Assembly (NCBI GenBank): GCA_948470475.1
Contig: OX419339.1
Location: forward strand, 4,207,732-4,271,731
DNA: 64,000 nucleotides
Origin: Galaxea fascicularis
Lineage: Eukaryota > Cnidaria > Anthozoa > Scleractinia > Euphylliidae
Direction of reading: 5' to 3'
Under the pieces are notes generated by a model, which ran no database searches, was not told where the DNA came from, and saw only the letters and a program-made list of their open reading frames with translations. Positions 1 through 15,733 of this stretch are shown here, one piece after another; position 1 is the stretch's first letter, and every line of letters starts with the position of its first letter. A program made the translations under genes and the position numbers.

Positions 1-83
1 TTGTGCAGTGTATATAAATCATTAAATTATTGATCAGTTATTAAAATTGTACTTTGATGATGATTTTTGGATAATATTACTAA

Positions 84-3001
<2,918 letters not shown>

Positions 3002-3218
3002 CTTAGTTGGCTCTGTCCCATGAGCTTTTTTTTTTTTAATTTTTACTGGTGTCTTACTCAGGTTAATTAATTTATTACTATCATTGTCATTGTCATCATC
3101 ATCGTCGTCATGATTAGATTTGTTATTAATACTGATCTAGCATGTTGTTGCTGGTTGTAAACTGTGTCAGGCCAGGGGACAACAAGTTGGCCTTGGTCCC
3201 AGGACTTTGATGGATTCT

Positions 3219-3450
3219 TAGGCCTGTTTCAAACATTGTGCTACTGCCGTGTCGAATTTAATTCATAAATTATAAATTCATTATTTTTAGAAGTCAACAA
3301 AACCGGTTTGTTATGGTTTGACACATGTTAACAGCAACAGTTTTTAATTTGACTGAATTAAATTTGACGTCTGAAACCAAGTCATACTGAAGTTGTGCTT
3401 AAGTCAAGCCAGCTAAGCATGGCAGTTGCAGGATGTTTGAAACAGGCCTT
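3219..3450. mobile_element. MITE-like element, about 230 bp, in the GMPR 3' flank
   Basis: The ends are inverted copies: AGGCCTGTTTCAAAC on the left and GTTTGAAACAGGCCT on the right. An internal partly complementary pair (TTAATTCATAAATT near 3258, TGACTGAATTAAATTTGA near 3350) suggests a foldback element. There is no coding capacity. Confidence 0.6.
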
Positions 3451-4498
3451 ACACATTAATTACAGCTAATAGAAATCGATTAATCAATTGTTTATCCACC
3501 AAACTGTTACTGCTTAAAGTTGAAAAGAATGGTTAGACATATGGCTCTCCTGATACAAGATGAAAATAATAATTATGCCCATATTTTAAACAATAAAATA
3601 CATTGGAAGCAGAAGATAGAGATATTTTGATTATGGTTACAAGTCAACTAACTGTTGGAACACTTTAACTGATTTAATTTCCACAAGGTGTGTAATTTTC
3701 TATCTTCAGGCCATTTTAGAAGTGATTCATCAGTTTGTTATTCTGTAAAGTTCTGTATTAATTTACAATCCTTAAAGTGCTACTATGATCAAATTTTACC
3801 CCTTGGGCTTTTAGGTTTATCGCAGAATTCCAGGAAAGATTTAGAATGCTGTTTTCCGTTTTCAAATATCTGCGGAGATATTTGAGTTTGAAAATGTATA
3901 AAATATGCAAATGAGAGGACTGATGACATACACTCAACCCAATATTACATCAAGTATATAAATAGAGCTATCTCGGTCAATTTGAAGCAGAGACCATTGA
4001 AACTTGGTAGGCTAATAGTTCTACAGGCAACACATCTGAGGCTAAAAAAAGTTTGGTTCCCATGGCAACTCACTCATCTCCAGTCCCTTCCAACTGCATT
4101 TTCAGCTCGAAAAACCTAACATTTATATGCTTGCTGGATCATGCAGATGAGGCACCATTGGCAAATATCAAAATAAAATGCCAAAGGTGGCCAACAAAGC
4201 CATTAATATCAGGGAGGTCTGCAACGGAGTATGTTGCCATGGTAACAAAACTGGTAAGCTCATATTGTGGAGCATATCTGGTAGAATCTTACTGCAAAAA
4301 ATCAAGTATGTCTGATTCAAATTGACTGAGATATCTTTATTCAACGTATTTGATCAAAGTCTGGTTGAGTTTGACATCATCAGTGACTTGGCTAATTTGA
4401 ATATCTCTTGAACAAAAATACATAATTAAAAATAGTAAACAGCATCAGGGTGTCCAGTTTCTATTTTTTCTTATTTTTTCCTAATTTCTCCTATCTTT
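3451..4498. other. Intergenic spacer, no gene seen
   Basis: AT-rich sequence between the GMPR 3' end and a TIR element. Short open frames here have no recognisable domain or supporting splice pattern. Confidence 0.5.
3592..3597 (+). promoter_or_regulatory. Possible GMPR polyadenylation signal (AATAAA)
   Basis: An AATAAA hexamer lies about 590 bases after the GMPR stop codon. The implied 3' UTR would contain the TIR element at 3219-3450. Other hexamers could be used, so this is only a candidate. Confidence 0.25.
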
Positions 4499-5271
4499 TA
4501 AGGTGGCCGAACACAGTTTTCACGGTGCCTATGCCTAACACACCATTACTTTAAAACTATTTATGCTTTGGTGCCCATTTTTTGCAAGAGCCAAGTTTAA
4601 CTACGGAAGTATTTATTCTCGCATTTTGGCGAGGGTGTGTGCTGTTGCCATGGCAACAGGGCTGGTTAAAAATAAGGCTTAAAAAATAGCTTTTGTTTAT
4701 TTAAAAAAAATCCAGTCGTTTGATTGTTTTCATCGGTTGCCCACTTCGAATTGACATTAAATCCCGTCTGTCAACACTGTTTTAATAAAATTTTGACATA
4801 GGCGATTTTCGTAATTCGCCGTAAATCGTTTTCTGTATTATTAAAAATTCCCTATGTCAAAATTCCTATTTTTCTTGATAGATCATTCACGTGGTTGATG
4901 AACTATTTTCTTGCCAAATTTCTTGAAATTCTAACGACTGGATTGTTAGAAATCAGCAAGTTTGTGCAAAAGCAATCGGTCTCAATTTTTTGAGCAACTG
5001 CGCATGCGCTGCATTTAACTGGGTTCTTTCGATTCAGAAAAATCCGAGAATTGCTGGGTACTTTGTTACCTTTTCTAACATGACTTTGTTATAAAAGACT
5101 AAAGCCATCAGTGTACTGCGGTCAATTGTGAAGAAAATAGCAAAGATAGAGCGGGCATTGAGCAAATAAAATGATCGCTGTATCAACAGCATGTTTGTTT
5201 TTGCAATCCTTGTGTGCGCGCTGAATCGCATCAGCAAGAGCACGCGCGAAAAACTGTGTTCGGCCACCTTA
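4499..5271. mobile_element. TIR element, about 773 bp, ends TAAGGTGGCCGAACACAG
   Basis: The left end TAAGGTGGCCGAACACAGTT is matched in inverse at the right end (AACTGTGTTCGGCCACCTTA). The interior has short minus-strand open frames but no transposase motif I can recognise, so it is probably a non-autonomous DNA transposon. Confidence 0.65.
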
Positions 5272-6636
5272 AATGGAACCTATTTTTTTAGCTGGTGAGG
5301 CTAATGTGTGTTACAGAATTGAAAATGAAATTATAGTTATGTGTTTCAGACAAATAGGCAGGATAAAGCAAGTAGTATATAATTATTTTTGTAGTTCACT
5401 TGACTTTGTTCAACTGAACATGATGATACAATACAATACAATATATTAATTAGGCTTCCCCAAGGGGCTTTTCAAAAAATATAAGCATGTACTGAAAATC
5501 ACATGTAGCCACCCTTATGCAAGTGACGTGATCGATGGTGACAGCAGAAAATCAATGAGTTGAATTCATGGACTTTGTAACTTGTGTAGCCACCACCTCA
5601 CACTAGCAACATGATGATTTTCAAAAAAATCACATCACCATTGCAAGCAAAAAGTTGCTCATGTAACCATGGATACCCCATGGGCAATTACAGATTCATA
5701 ATACAGGAAGTAATCAGGTTATAGTTGTTCTCCAGCTGCTTGTTGACCTGCTGGTCATTCTCCAGTCCCATTTGCCAGGACTGTGTTACTCCAGCAGCAC
5801 TCCAATGCCACTCTTAGGGTATTTGTAGTATGGCTGTAACGTAGGGTAGGAACATACAATCACGTGAATAGTAACTTTTTTGGACTTCCAAGGAGAAGTG
5901 ATACTAAAAAATGTAGACCTTGCTAAAGCCCTCTGGAGCATGTCTACAAAAATCTGCAAAGATCTTTGGCTCTGTTTTGTCATATGAGGGTGTGTTTATG
6001 TAGGAACTGAATGAGGTAGCCAGATGGGTGTGTGCTATGCCACTGTTTGTATCTACTAGTGCTTGCTCTAAATGCTTTTAAAACATCCACCTGTTACAGT
6101 AACTGTATGTGTCAATAAAGAGGGATGTCTTTGACTTTAAATTGATTCAAACATGGTCCTATACAGTAAGGTTTCTTGATCTATCTGCATCTAGCATCAG
6201 TAACTATATTTTGAAGAGAATAATAGATTGTTGAAAGTCTGCCATCTCCAAGTTGTAGGTGTGGGGTTTATTTCACTCCTTTATTCTATCAGTCCTTGAT
6301 TCTGTTAAACATTAATTTTGGGTACTGTAGCAGCTCTCATAAGCTCTAAATTTCATTGGCGGGCATAGTGTGGCACCTCTATTGTTTTAGGGATAGGGTC
6401 CATTGTTTGTGTTGTTTGTTCTTTTGTTCGCCTGAAGGGTTGCAAGGCAATCTCGTGAGACCTTACAAGAGCTGCTACATGCCCCTAAAGCGTGGCATAC
6501 ATTGCATATGTAGCTGTCATTCTGTTTTGGTAATGCCTGCCCCATGAAATGGTACAACCAAAATTATATTCATGAAAATGCCTACATGAAAACAACAACT
6601 TCACCAAGGTACTAGAGAAGACTAATGAAATATAAT
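5272..6636. other. Intergenic spacer, no gene seen
   Basis: No conserved coding segment, RNA gene or clear repeat was recognised between the 4499-5271 element and the next TIR element. Confidence 0.45.
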
Positions 6637-6810
6637 CGTACAGAAGAGGAAGCCTGTGAGAAAGATGATGTTCTAGTTGCTTGGCAATGGGCAAAAGGAC
6701 AACTGAACAGAAATCAAAATCCCAGGCAGGAATTGAACCTTTGACCTCTGTCACCAGTTGTGTGCTCTAACCACTGTCCTTTTTCCCATTGCTAAGCAAC
6801 TAGCATATCA
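6637..6810. mobile_element. Inverted-repeat element with a tRNA-like insert
   Basis: Arms around CTAGTTGCTTGGCAATGGGC (left) and CCCATTGCTAAGCAACTAG (right) face each other. Between them, on the minus strand, is a tRNA-like segment (about 6720-6790) with A-box-like TGGTTAGAGCA and B-box GGTTCAATTCC. The arms resemble those of the element at 52899-53061, which lacks the tRNA-like part. Confidence 0.6.
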
Positions 6811-7019
6811 AAATAATATTAATTTTTGTATTTAAAATAATATTTAAATTTGACCCTGACCCTGAAGGGTCATACTTCTCCTACTTGCATGCTCTAGAAA
6901 AACTCCACTGGGAATTCTGAATCTAGTGGTATGGGTGATGTTCAAAACTCACCTAAATTACAATTTCAAAAATACTGTCACAAATATTATAAACTTTATT
7001 TATTCTGGAAAGATCAATC

Positions 7020-7190
7020 ACCAAACCATACAATCAGCTGGTGTCCAGCGATCTAGTTACAAATCAAATCAAATCAAATATTAGTTTTTGATGGGAGGGA
7101 AAACTGGAGTACCTTGAGAAAAACCTCAGCCAGGACACTTTGGTGGAAGGTGAATTAAATGCTCTCACCACTGTGCCAACCCTGCCCAGC
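7020..7190 (-). mobile_element. Diverged tRNA-derived SINE fragment
   Basis: On the minus strand this reads as a tRNA-like head (GTGGTGAGAGCATTTAATTC) followed by a body with GAGGTTTTTCTCAAGG and ACTCCAGTTTTCCC. The same head-body order is seen in the better preserved copy at 36190-36460. It is decayed. Confidence 0.45.
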
Positions 7191-8883
7191 CTAGCTGCTC
7201 AACTGTCAAACCCAACTGAGTATGAAATGCAAAATTTGAACCTCAGCCCAGTAAGAACTGTTGAATGAGGCTTTAAAAAAACATTTTTGGAATGAGAATA
7301 AGTTTGTAGCTTATAGCCTAAACTTGACATGATCTGATACATTTAAAATATAGGGATTCCCTGCAGCTAAAGAGTTTTTATTGCTAGTTTATTAAACAAG
7401 ATTGTGACAATCTGGAGATAAACAGCTCTGTCACAAAAGCTCCATGAAAAACAACAGTTAAGTACCTTTAAAATGGCTTTATAAACAACAAAATTAATAA
7501 TGCATCACAGCTGCAATACTGCCAGAATGTGTAATGGGAATGTAAGTTTTTTTGTGAGGTAAATAAGTACTGCAAATAATCCAAGAATTTCCCCTGGCCA
7601 GTATTGCAGATTTGATTCCTTTCCTGTATATGCCTGCTTCAAAGGTAAGGTAAAACTTGGAAGAGGTGTAAGGTAAATATTGCTACATGTATCACAGATT
7701 TGACAATTTGTTGAACTGCATCATATCTCAATTGACGACCTGGCACATAGTAACATTTGATATCATTCTTCAGTTAAACAGTGAAATATTGAAAGCTATA
7801 GGGATGGTGAAAATGATCAGTTTTGCAGTTTCAGTATTGGTTTTGTCTCAGGTTGAACACATGGAGAATTTTCACAATATACTATTTGTCAAACAACAAG
7901 AATTAGTGACTAAAATGGCCACTACAGCAACATGGTATCATCAGCAAGCCATTCATTGGACAACAAAATATTACTGTCAAACAAACAGGGAAATGGAAAC
8001 TAATTTGTTTCAAGATGACTTAAATACTTCAATCATTTAATAACACACACATTAAATCTTGCAGCAGTTTGAGTGACTTGAAGCCTGGACAGCTAAAATG
8101 AAAATAAAAATAGCTTACAGGTAATTGTGACCAAGTTAGTCCCACTCTTTTCCAAGGTATGCAATAAATAATTTCCTGGAGATTCTAAAATAGCTTTAAT
8201 ACAAATTTGACGTGAGAAAATGACTACAGACCATTTTGACCAACATGAAACTAAAGGAAGGCAAACAGCAACCTTTAACACAAGTTGCACGGCTTCAACA
8301 TGGCCGTAATTCATGCTAGGTAGTTAATACATTTTTAGTAAATACCAATCCAGTGGCATAATTATGCTCAGTACTCTAAATCTAGGATAGCATTGGCTAT
8401 TATCCCAAACGCTTATCATGGATTTTAAGCAGTCTTTTTTTTCCCTAATAGTGACTAGAGCTGTCCAGTGGTTTGGCAGTCCAACAAAACACAGCTACCA
8501 TGTGTTTGCTGAAAACAACATACACAAAAAAACTAGTTGTTAATTTATTGTCAATGCACAGTTGTGTGTTCAGTGACCTCCAACCTTGCATGAAAGCGTT
8601 GCTGGTGGAGTACACGACTTATAAACATGGCATTTTGTATGTAAATGATGGTGATCAAAACCTTGTAATCATTTCAAAAAAATCTGATTGGCACATGAAA
8701 AGATTAGGAACATGAAGGTCATAGTTGCATCTTCTCAGAGACAAAGGTTGCAGCGCACACAAATGTTTGGTTTTTAGCATGCCCTTCTCTCATTATGGAC
8801 CCATTTCCCCAAGCTTGCGCTTAATATTACAGACTAAAGGGATATGTTTAGAAAATTAAGACCCCTTCTCGCTTAACTTTGAA
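7191..8883. other. Intergenic spacer, no gene supported
   Basis: A plus-strand open frame of 117 codons (7687-8040) has a composition like translated AT-rich DNA and matches no family I know. Nothing else was recognised. Confidence 0.45.
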
Positions 8884-9046
8884 TGTGCGGTTCCAGAAAA
8901 TATCCACACATCCTCCCCCCTCCATGGAAGGGTTTTGCTATTGCTACCCCACTCCCCCTTGGAATTTTCATTGACCTTTGGTGGGGGAGGTCAACGGAAA
9001 TTCCAAGGGGATGTTCTGTGGGGGAGGTATCTTTTGGAACTGCACA
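8884..9046. mobile_element. Short MITE-like inverted repeat
   Basis: The left end TGTGCGGTTCCAGAAAATA pairs with right-end TATCTTTTGGAACTGCACA. The element is about 160 bp with C- and G-rich interior blocks that also oppose each other. Confidence 0.55.
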
Positions 9047-9230
9047 ATGCTGGATTAGTGCCTTGCCATTTTGAAACAGCCTGTGATAGGTTGATTTCAA
9101 ATAACAATAATATATTGTTATTCACCAAAGTGGAGGTGAATAGCAGTGGATATTTACCAAGCTGCAAAGTAACTAGGTAAATATCCACTGCTTTCATCAA
9201 CACTGAGGCTAATAATAATTTACTGTTTTA

Positions 9231-9410
9231 GTATATACCACACAAGCTAAATAACCAGCGTTTATCCAAATAATTTCCTCTTCGGAAACCGAAACATGAG
9301 GCTGTTTTGTTTCTCTTTGGCTGCTCAGAGGTGAATAGTACTTTGCTAATCATCTCTGAGTTAACCAATCAGAATGCGCAAAAAGCACTATTCACTTGTG
9401 TGGTATGTAC
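9231..9410. mobile_element. MITE-like inverted repeat
   Basis: GTATATACCACACAAG at the left faces CTTGTGTGGTATGTAC at the right; the interior contains a CCAATCAGAAT block. A second small inverted pair (AGCAGTGGATATTTACC / GGTAAATATCCACTGCT, about 9139-9192) lies just upstream. Confidence 0.5.
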
Positions 9411-9806
9411 TAACATACAATATTATCTATAGTTTCCTGAAAAGTTCATGGATGGAGTAAAGACCATTTCAAGGATATCATTTAGAACTGAGTCACCATT
9501 GCCAGGAAGTATACAAAGGCTACACCCTCTGTAGAATGCTCTTCCACTTTACAATGCAAGTTAACCAGATATGTCTGGGCTCAAGCGCAAAGACTATAAA
9601 ACAACAACTAACATTAATGAGGCTGATAATCAATGGACAGAAATATTGTGCAGCATACAGTCTCACATACTCTTGTCACTTGAGGCAACTTGTACACAAA
9701 CACTGTAACCAATCATCTGTTCTGAATGTTGTCAACCTCCAATAACATGGCATATACACTGTAGCAGTACTAAAGAACATCATTGAATTACAGCCACTTC
9801 TGCGCC

Positions 9807-9812
9807 TTTATT
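9807..9812 (-). promoter_or_regulatory. Possible polyadenylation signal of the ataxin-1-like gene
   Basis: TTTATT on the plus strand is AATAAA on the minus strand, about 400 bases past the stop at 10219. This would give an ordinary 3' UTR length. Not the only candidate. Confidence 0.3.
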
Positions 9813-10218
9813 TTGTTGAATCTCCTTTTGAAACTAAGCTTCAATACAATATTCTATTGGCCTTTCTTTTTGTAATAAAATAACTGTATAAACTACGGCC
9901 AACGTTTTGGGAGAATTGCTTTAAAGATATAAATTAAATTATACAACTTAAAAAAGGAGATCATCTGTAGTGTCAACAAGCACTTTGATTAAATACAGTA
10001 AAGTGCTGAACTCTGAACACTATGCAGTAAGCAAGCTAATGCAATCACAGTGTTCACAACGAGCAATGAACGACAACTTTACAAGTTAGTCTGAACTACA
10101 AATAAATACAATATGTAGGGTGCTTTTCCTTAATATATAACTATAATATTATGCTGATTATAAATCTTTTCATCCCAACCACTACCAGTCACATTAAAGG
10201 ACACGTCACATACAAACT

Positions 10219-13200
10219 CTATTTTACTTCTGTCTCTGCTTTCATTCGCTTAGCATCTGGCTGTGCTAATTCAGCTTGTGAGTCGGTTCGTCCCTTATTT
10301 GGATATTCCTCTGGTTTGGCATCACTTGCCTTTGGTGCTATCTCCATTTGTGGCGGCGCATATAACATCCCTGGCTGAACAAACTGAGGTGGTCTACCTG
10401 GGACAAACCCCACCGCAGCTACAAGCAAGCCATTGCCCACAGAACCTTGTGGCATAACTGTTCCCTGTACAAATGTCTGTCCTGGTGGGACTGCTGTCAT
10501 AATGGTTCCAGGAAGTGGTTGGTAATAGGAGGTACCAGGTATAGAGAATCCTCCTGCGACGGTTGATGTGGAATGCTGAGGATCTAAGGGTTTGCCATCA
10601 GCTGTGTAAACTAATCCCTGTACAGGTTGTGCCGTTTGAGAGCAGTCACCCCCACTCTGTGCAGTAACCTTTCCTTGCGGAGTTGGGAAGTTTCCCTGAT
10701 ACATAGCAGGAATGCCAGGTGCTAGTGAGGATGTGACGACAACACCTGGAATGTTTCCAGGTAAAGCTGCCATCCCAGCAAGTGTTTGTGCATAAGATAC
10801 TGTAACAGGGCTGGGTAAATGACTTGATGAGCTTGCAGATGCCACAGACTTGACCGGAACTGATGAACCACCAGACTTTGCAGCAACAACTTGAGTTGTT
10901 GGTCCACTTGACAAAGTAACTCCAACGGGAGATGGTGACAAAAAAATACACACATCACCCACCTTGAGATGCTGGCATGTCAGATTATACTTCACCAGGG
11001 ACTGATCTGGCCTGCAGGATGTCCATCCTTGGCCATACACAAAGAAGGGGTGTTCAACAGGACAGTTGAGAGTGACCTAAAATAAAACAAAAATAATTAA
11101 ATATGTGAATGAGTGAATGCAGGATTGACTGATTGATTGAATTAAAGACCACAGTTGCCAGTACAGTAGCTCTTCTCTTTTCAAAACTCAAGCTTTTTTT
11201 AAAAAAAGAAAAGATTAGCCATTACAATCAATTTCTGCATATGACTGTAATGCCTCATCACAACTCTGCATTTCTCAAACAGGACACCACTCCGCAAGAA
11301 GGTCTACAATGACAAAGTGTCCTAGAGAAGCTGCCATACAGAGGCAATGGCATATGTTACAAATACAAGTAGAATTTCAAACTAGGAATGACAGGTCAGG
11401 TGTCCAAAGGAAATACTGGGGATTTTCTTCTTTGCCTGGCATATTTTACCTGTTTTTTAGAACTGTTAATGGTGAAGGTTATATGTGTACACCCAGCATC
11501 AGTGCCATCCTCTACTTTCACCACTGTACTAGTGTCCAAGTTGTGATCTGGATATAGTTTTATGCTGTTAATAAAATCCTCTGTTGTAAGGTCCTCAACC
11601 CTCTTCAAATCTCCACTGGTTAGCTGAATAATGGACCCCTTAACAAATGGTGATGGGACTTGAGCGGAAGGGGCTGGGGAAAATCCCTGATATTGCACCA
11701 CGGGTGCAGATGGATAAGCCCCAAACATGCCAGGAGGTATCCCTTGACTTGGGATAACAAATCTGCTTTGGCTCCCAAGCACCTGAGGCTGTATTGGTTG
11801 CTGGACACTGTTTGACGACATTTGATTCATGGCAGACTTGTTGGCTGCTAATTCTGCCAGTTGAGAAAGATTACTGGTGGCCATAAATCCTGGCGAGTAT
11901 TGAAAACCATTTGATGCTGGAGCTTGCTGTGTCTTCTCTGGTGTGAATGGCAAGGCTGACGGAAGGTTAGCTTTTGGCTCAGAACTACCTTTACTTAACC
12001 CAACGTCACTACTTGCCCCTAGTTATGAAGACAAACAAACAAATTAATGATCAGTGGTCAAAACGTCAAAATAATCATGTACAAGCCACCATTATTATGC
12101 CCAGTGTGAGTGGAAATTTTCAAGACGGTGGTAATAATCCTTAAGCACAATCATTTGAATGAAAGGCATTAATAGCATTGAACAGTTGTGTTGATAATAC
12201 TTCCTCATTAGACAATTATTTATTTAAAAGTACTGATTGATGCGAATGACTTGTCGCTAGTTCCATTTCCTCACTGCACCCTATTTCACCGAATTTCTTG
12301 CATATAAAGCTGGTTGAAAAATGCATTGGTGACATGGACAAATAGACCTCTTTAGCTTGTATATATAGTTTGTTTTTCCAATGTAGGTCATGTGATGTTA
12401 CCCCAGAGAGCTGTTTCTTCGTCATATTCTTATGCATATGTACACAGTCATAATCTGTGAAGAGGCAAAAAGCAAATCCCTTTGGGAACATCACATGACC
12501 TACATTGCAAAAACAAAATATACAAGCTAAAGAGGTCTAATCCCTGTTTTAAAGTACAGTAAACATGTACATACATGAAACCCTGATTTGACTGGTCAGT
12601 TTCTTATATAATGGATGTTTAGCGAGAAATCAGACCAGAGGGGTTCTTAAGAAGCTCTCTTAAAATTTTCTTTGGAAATTTTGTAAAGTGTCCCCAAGAT
12701 AATTACATGAAGACCTTCCACATAATTAAATAATTGATTTACAGTTGCTTGATAACTAATTAGTTTTTAATCTATTGTTTAAAATGACCTAGCACACAAC
12801 ATGTCATTATCTGATCTTCAGTATCTTTTTTTAATAGGAACCCATGTCATTTGTCAGCCTAAATTGGTTCTTTATATATACCCGTAAGGTCCTTTTACTT
12901 TCAAAGTTTCAGCCTAGAGGTTCCTGATCCACTGCTTCTTTTATGCCGGTGTTTACATTATTACTGTTTTTAAATATTATATACTCCTAATTTTACTGAA
13001 GGATCAGTCTTTTTTATGCCCAGGGTCTTTTTTGTGTGACGTACATGAGGGACTAAACTGCTACTTTGCAATTTGTTTGATTGTTTGTTTGTTTTTCACT
13101 CTTCTCAAAACCAAACTACGTATGCTTGGTCTGTCAGGAGACCTTGGAATAAAATTACCATGTCGCTGTACCTTGAGTATCCCTGTCTTTTATGACATTT

Positions 13201-14459
13201 ATTTCCTGACTGACTGTTAATTCACCTGCTGATATCAGCTGGGAATTTCCTTGACTGGCAACCAAGGGAGTTGATGAGACCAGTGCCTCGGAACACTGAA
13301 GGACATTCTCTGTAGAAATAACAGTTACGTTTTTCATCATAATTTATTATTTGCCTCATCGTTTTATTAAGGAAATGTATTTGCAAATGTACATGTAGAC
13401 TTCATAAGTGCAGTCAGTGAAATAAATGTAAATTCTACCTGATATTGGAGTGATTAATCAATTAGCGGTAAGGAATGAGCAACAATTTGTCAAAATTTTC
13501 TAATTTTTTCAATAATTATCATTGTGAAAGTACTTACATATATGGCCATGAAACTTAACGCAAAGACTGACGCAAGGAAAACTAATTAATTATGCACGTC
13601 TACTTACTGTTTTGGATCGAGAGAAGCGAGTGTTAGTTATGTGGCAAAAAGAGTCTTGCAGTGAATCATAGACTTTGATAACAAACTATTCATTATTTTC
13701 AATTTCCCAATATAAAGCACCTTAAAAGTTGTTTTTTTGTCGAGAGTGTAAGTAAAGTTACTGTCAACACGAAGCGATCTTATGCAAATGAATGCCATTT
13801 TCGTGTCATGCGATCTTCCCTGGTCACTACATGAAATCAATCGCTGGCAAATCACGACATGCCAAACGCTTCAAAACAACGGCTAAAAGACAAAACGGTG
13901 AAGTTTCGTACATCATGTGCCTTTTGATATTTGCAGAAACATCCTCCAGATAGAGAAAGTGAGATTTGTGACCATCACAGGAAAACGTGACAATCATATC
14001 CTCTCGAGCGTGTTGAATAATACGCTTTACAAGCTTTCCTTGTGTTTTGGCGAAACGTCGTTGAAATAGGACAATACTGATCAAGCTCAATTATTCAGAG
14101 TGAGGAATTACATCGAAAGACACGCTTGCAATCTCACGTGGTGCTACGTGTAAATCTGATAGAAACTAAAGACAAAAACCCTTTTGTACAAAGACAGAGT
14201 CAAGCTTAATTATGCAGTAACAGAATCGCAGCCGCCGAACTGTAAAAACGTGCCAAAGAGAAAATCAACAATCGCAAATTAAATCGTTCAAAATCTCTAA
14301 GCATTAGCACGGCGAAGCATGTGATATAGTACCTTGTGAACTTGTCGCTTGTGAAGAGGAATCTGAAGACTGCTGTGACAGACCGGTAATCGAAGAAGAT
14401 ACGACATCGTCAACAGCAGCTGAATTTTTCTCCTCGCCGGCCGCAGTGTCACTCGACAT
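10219..14459 (-). CDS. ATXN1: Ataxin-1-like AXH-domain protein, 563 aa, 4 coding exons
   Basis: Coding exons run 14459-14333, 13309-13172, 12018-11450 and 11076-10219. The phases (1, 1, 0) agree and the CDS is 1692 bp. Ataxin-1 family proteins are nuclear regulators that work with Capicua-type repressors and bind RNA or protein through the AXH domain. Here AXH covers about residues 211-328: VKGSIIQLTSGDLKRVEDL at the end of exon 3, then CPVEHPFFVYGQGWTSC and LKVGDVCIFLSP in exon 4. The rest is low-complexity: an acidic/Ser-rich N-terminus (MSSDTAAGEEK), a Gln/Pro/Ser linker, a Pro/Gly/Gln/Val-rich tail and a basic DAKRMK near the C-terminus. There is no polyglutamine run, and the RKRRWSAPE-type ligand motif of vertebrate ataxin-1 is not visible. 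The start is the first ATG of the 5' exon, followed directly by an in-frame MSSD. HBP1 also has AXH, but no HMG box is seen here. Confidence 0.9.
12343..12539. mobile_element. MITE with about 55-bp TIRs in ataxin-1-like intron 2
   Basis: The left arm 12343-12399 begins TAGACCTCTTTAGCTTGTAT and the right arm 12486-12539 ends in its inverse. Both arms share the block AATGTAGGTCATGTGATGTT in opposite orientation. There is no coding capacity. Confidence 0.75.
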
Positions 14460-15733
14460 GTTTGTATAAAAGTTTTTTGAATTCCAGTCCAAAATTCACT
14501 GTTTCATCCAGTTAAGATTACCAGGTGATGAGCACAACGTGTCCAAAAGCGCTTCTGGAAATCCGGCCTTGAACTTCTGCTTGGTTTTTCCAATAATAAA
14601 CTTCACGACAACTCGCCTAAAACACAGCTGAGCGTGATACCAAAAGAAGGCAAAACAAGGTTAGCGTCCATTTCCTCATGAAAAACACTCTTTCGGTGCC
14701 CACAATGCCCACATAACTTAAGTGACGAAAATGACTTTTATGCAGAAAGCGGCGTGACACGCAGATATTTACACTCGCTTGATATCTGATGATTTTCAAT
14801 TCAATGAAAATGCAGCGAAAATTCTCGGCCTCCAACTATCGTTTTGAATAAGTAATCAGCTCCATGAATTGAATTGGCGCCACTTCGAGACAGGAAGCGT
14901 TTTGCCCGCCAAATCGAGGCTAAGTCACAAAAGTTTGTGACACCTGTCAAACCACTGTTTCGCGTTTTGTTCCCTTACAACGTCTTTGTTCCCAGAAACA
15001 TTTTCCCTTTAAAATCTTTGATCAAAGATTGCTTTAAGGTGAATTTTTTTTTTTAAAGACCCTTTTCCAATGATTTTTTTTGTAATTTATGAGAAAGCAA
15101 ATAAATATCTTGGTATACTCAAACGGGTCGTGGGAAGCGGAAACAAGGATATTTTCTTGACACTAAAATCATTGGTTCGTCCTACCGGTATTCTAGACTT
15201 TTTCAGCATCGTCCCCACGTCTAGTAAAGGATATTCATGAAACTGAACAAGTGTAAAGAAGAGCGTCACGCATTACATTACAACACTGTTTAGCAACTTT
15301 TTATTTTCTCAAAAAAACTGATGGGCAAGAAACCTGTACGTTTCGTTTTTTGTGGGAGGGCATCTTTGTCAGGTGCACCTCTTAGTAATCTAGAACCGTT
15401 TACGCGCTTTATATTTTCACCAGTTTAATACTGTTTGCATTAATGAAATTTGTTGCCTTGAACTTTGACAGACGTAACTTCAACCGGTTGAAAAACAAAT
15501 AATGCAAATTTGTATAGGGACCAAAATAATATTCAAATTACAACGAATGCTTTACAATTCTAAATCTTCAAAGTCTAATCTCCCACTTTCCGCCCTTAGA
15601 ACCCAATAACTCGCAAAAATTCTTGAAATAACAAAATCTGCGCCCCAGTGAAACGATTTCTTTGACAGCGCTTTGCACTCACAAGACAAACTTCATCGCA
15701 TCTCTGTGAAGCACGATCTGACGTCATGTCAAT
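14460..15733. other. Upstream region of the ataxin-1-like gene
   Basis: The promoter and 5' UTR of the minus-strand ataxin-1-like gene should lie just above 14459. No TATA box in a convincing position was found and no other gene is recognised. Confidence 0.4.

Noticed and set aside
7687..8040. Plus-strand open frame of 117 codons
   Set aside because: No family resemblance and composition of random AT-rich sequence; no promoter or splice context.
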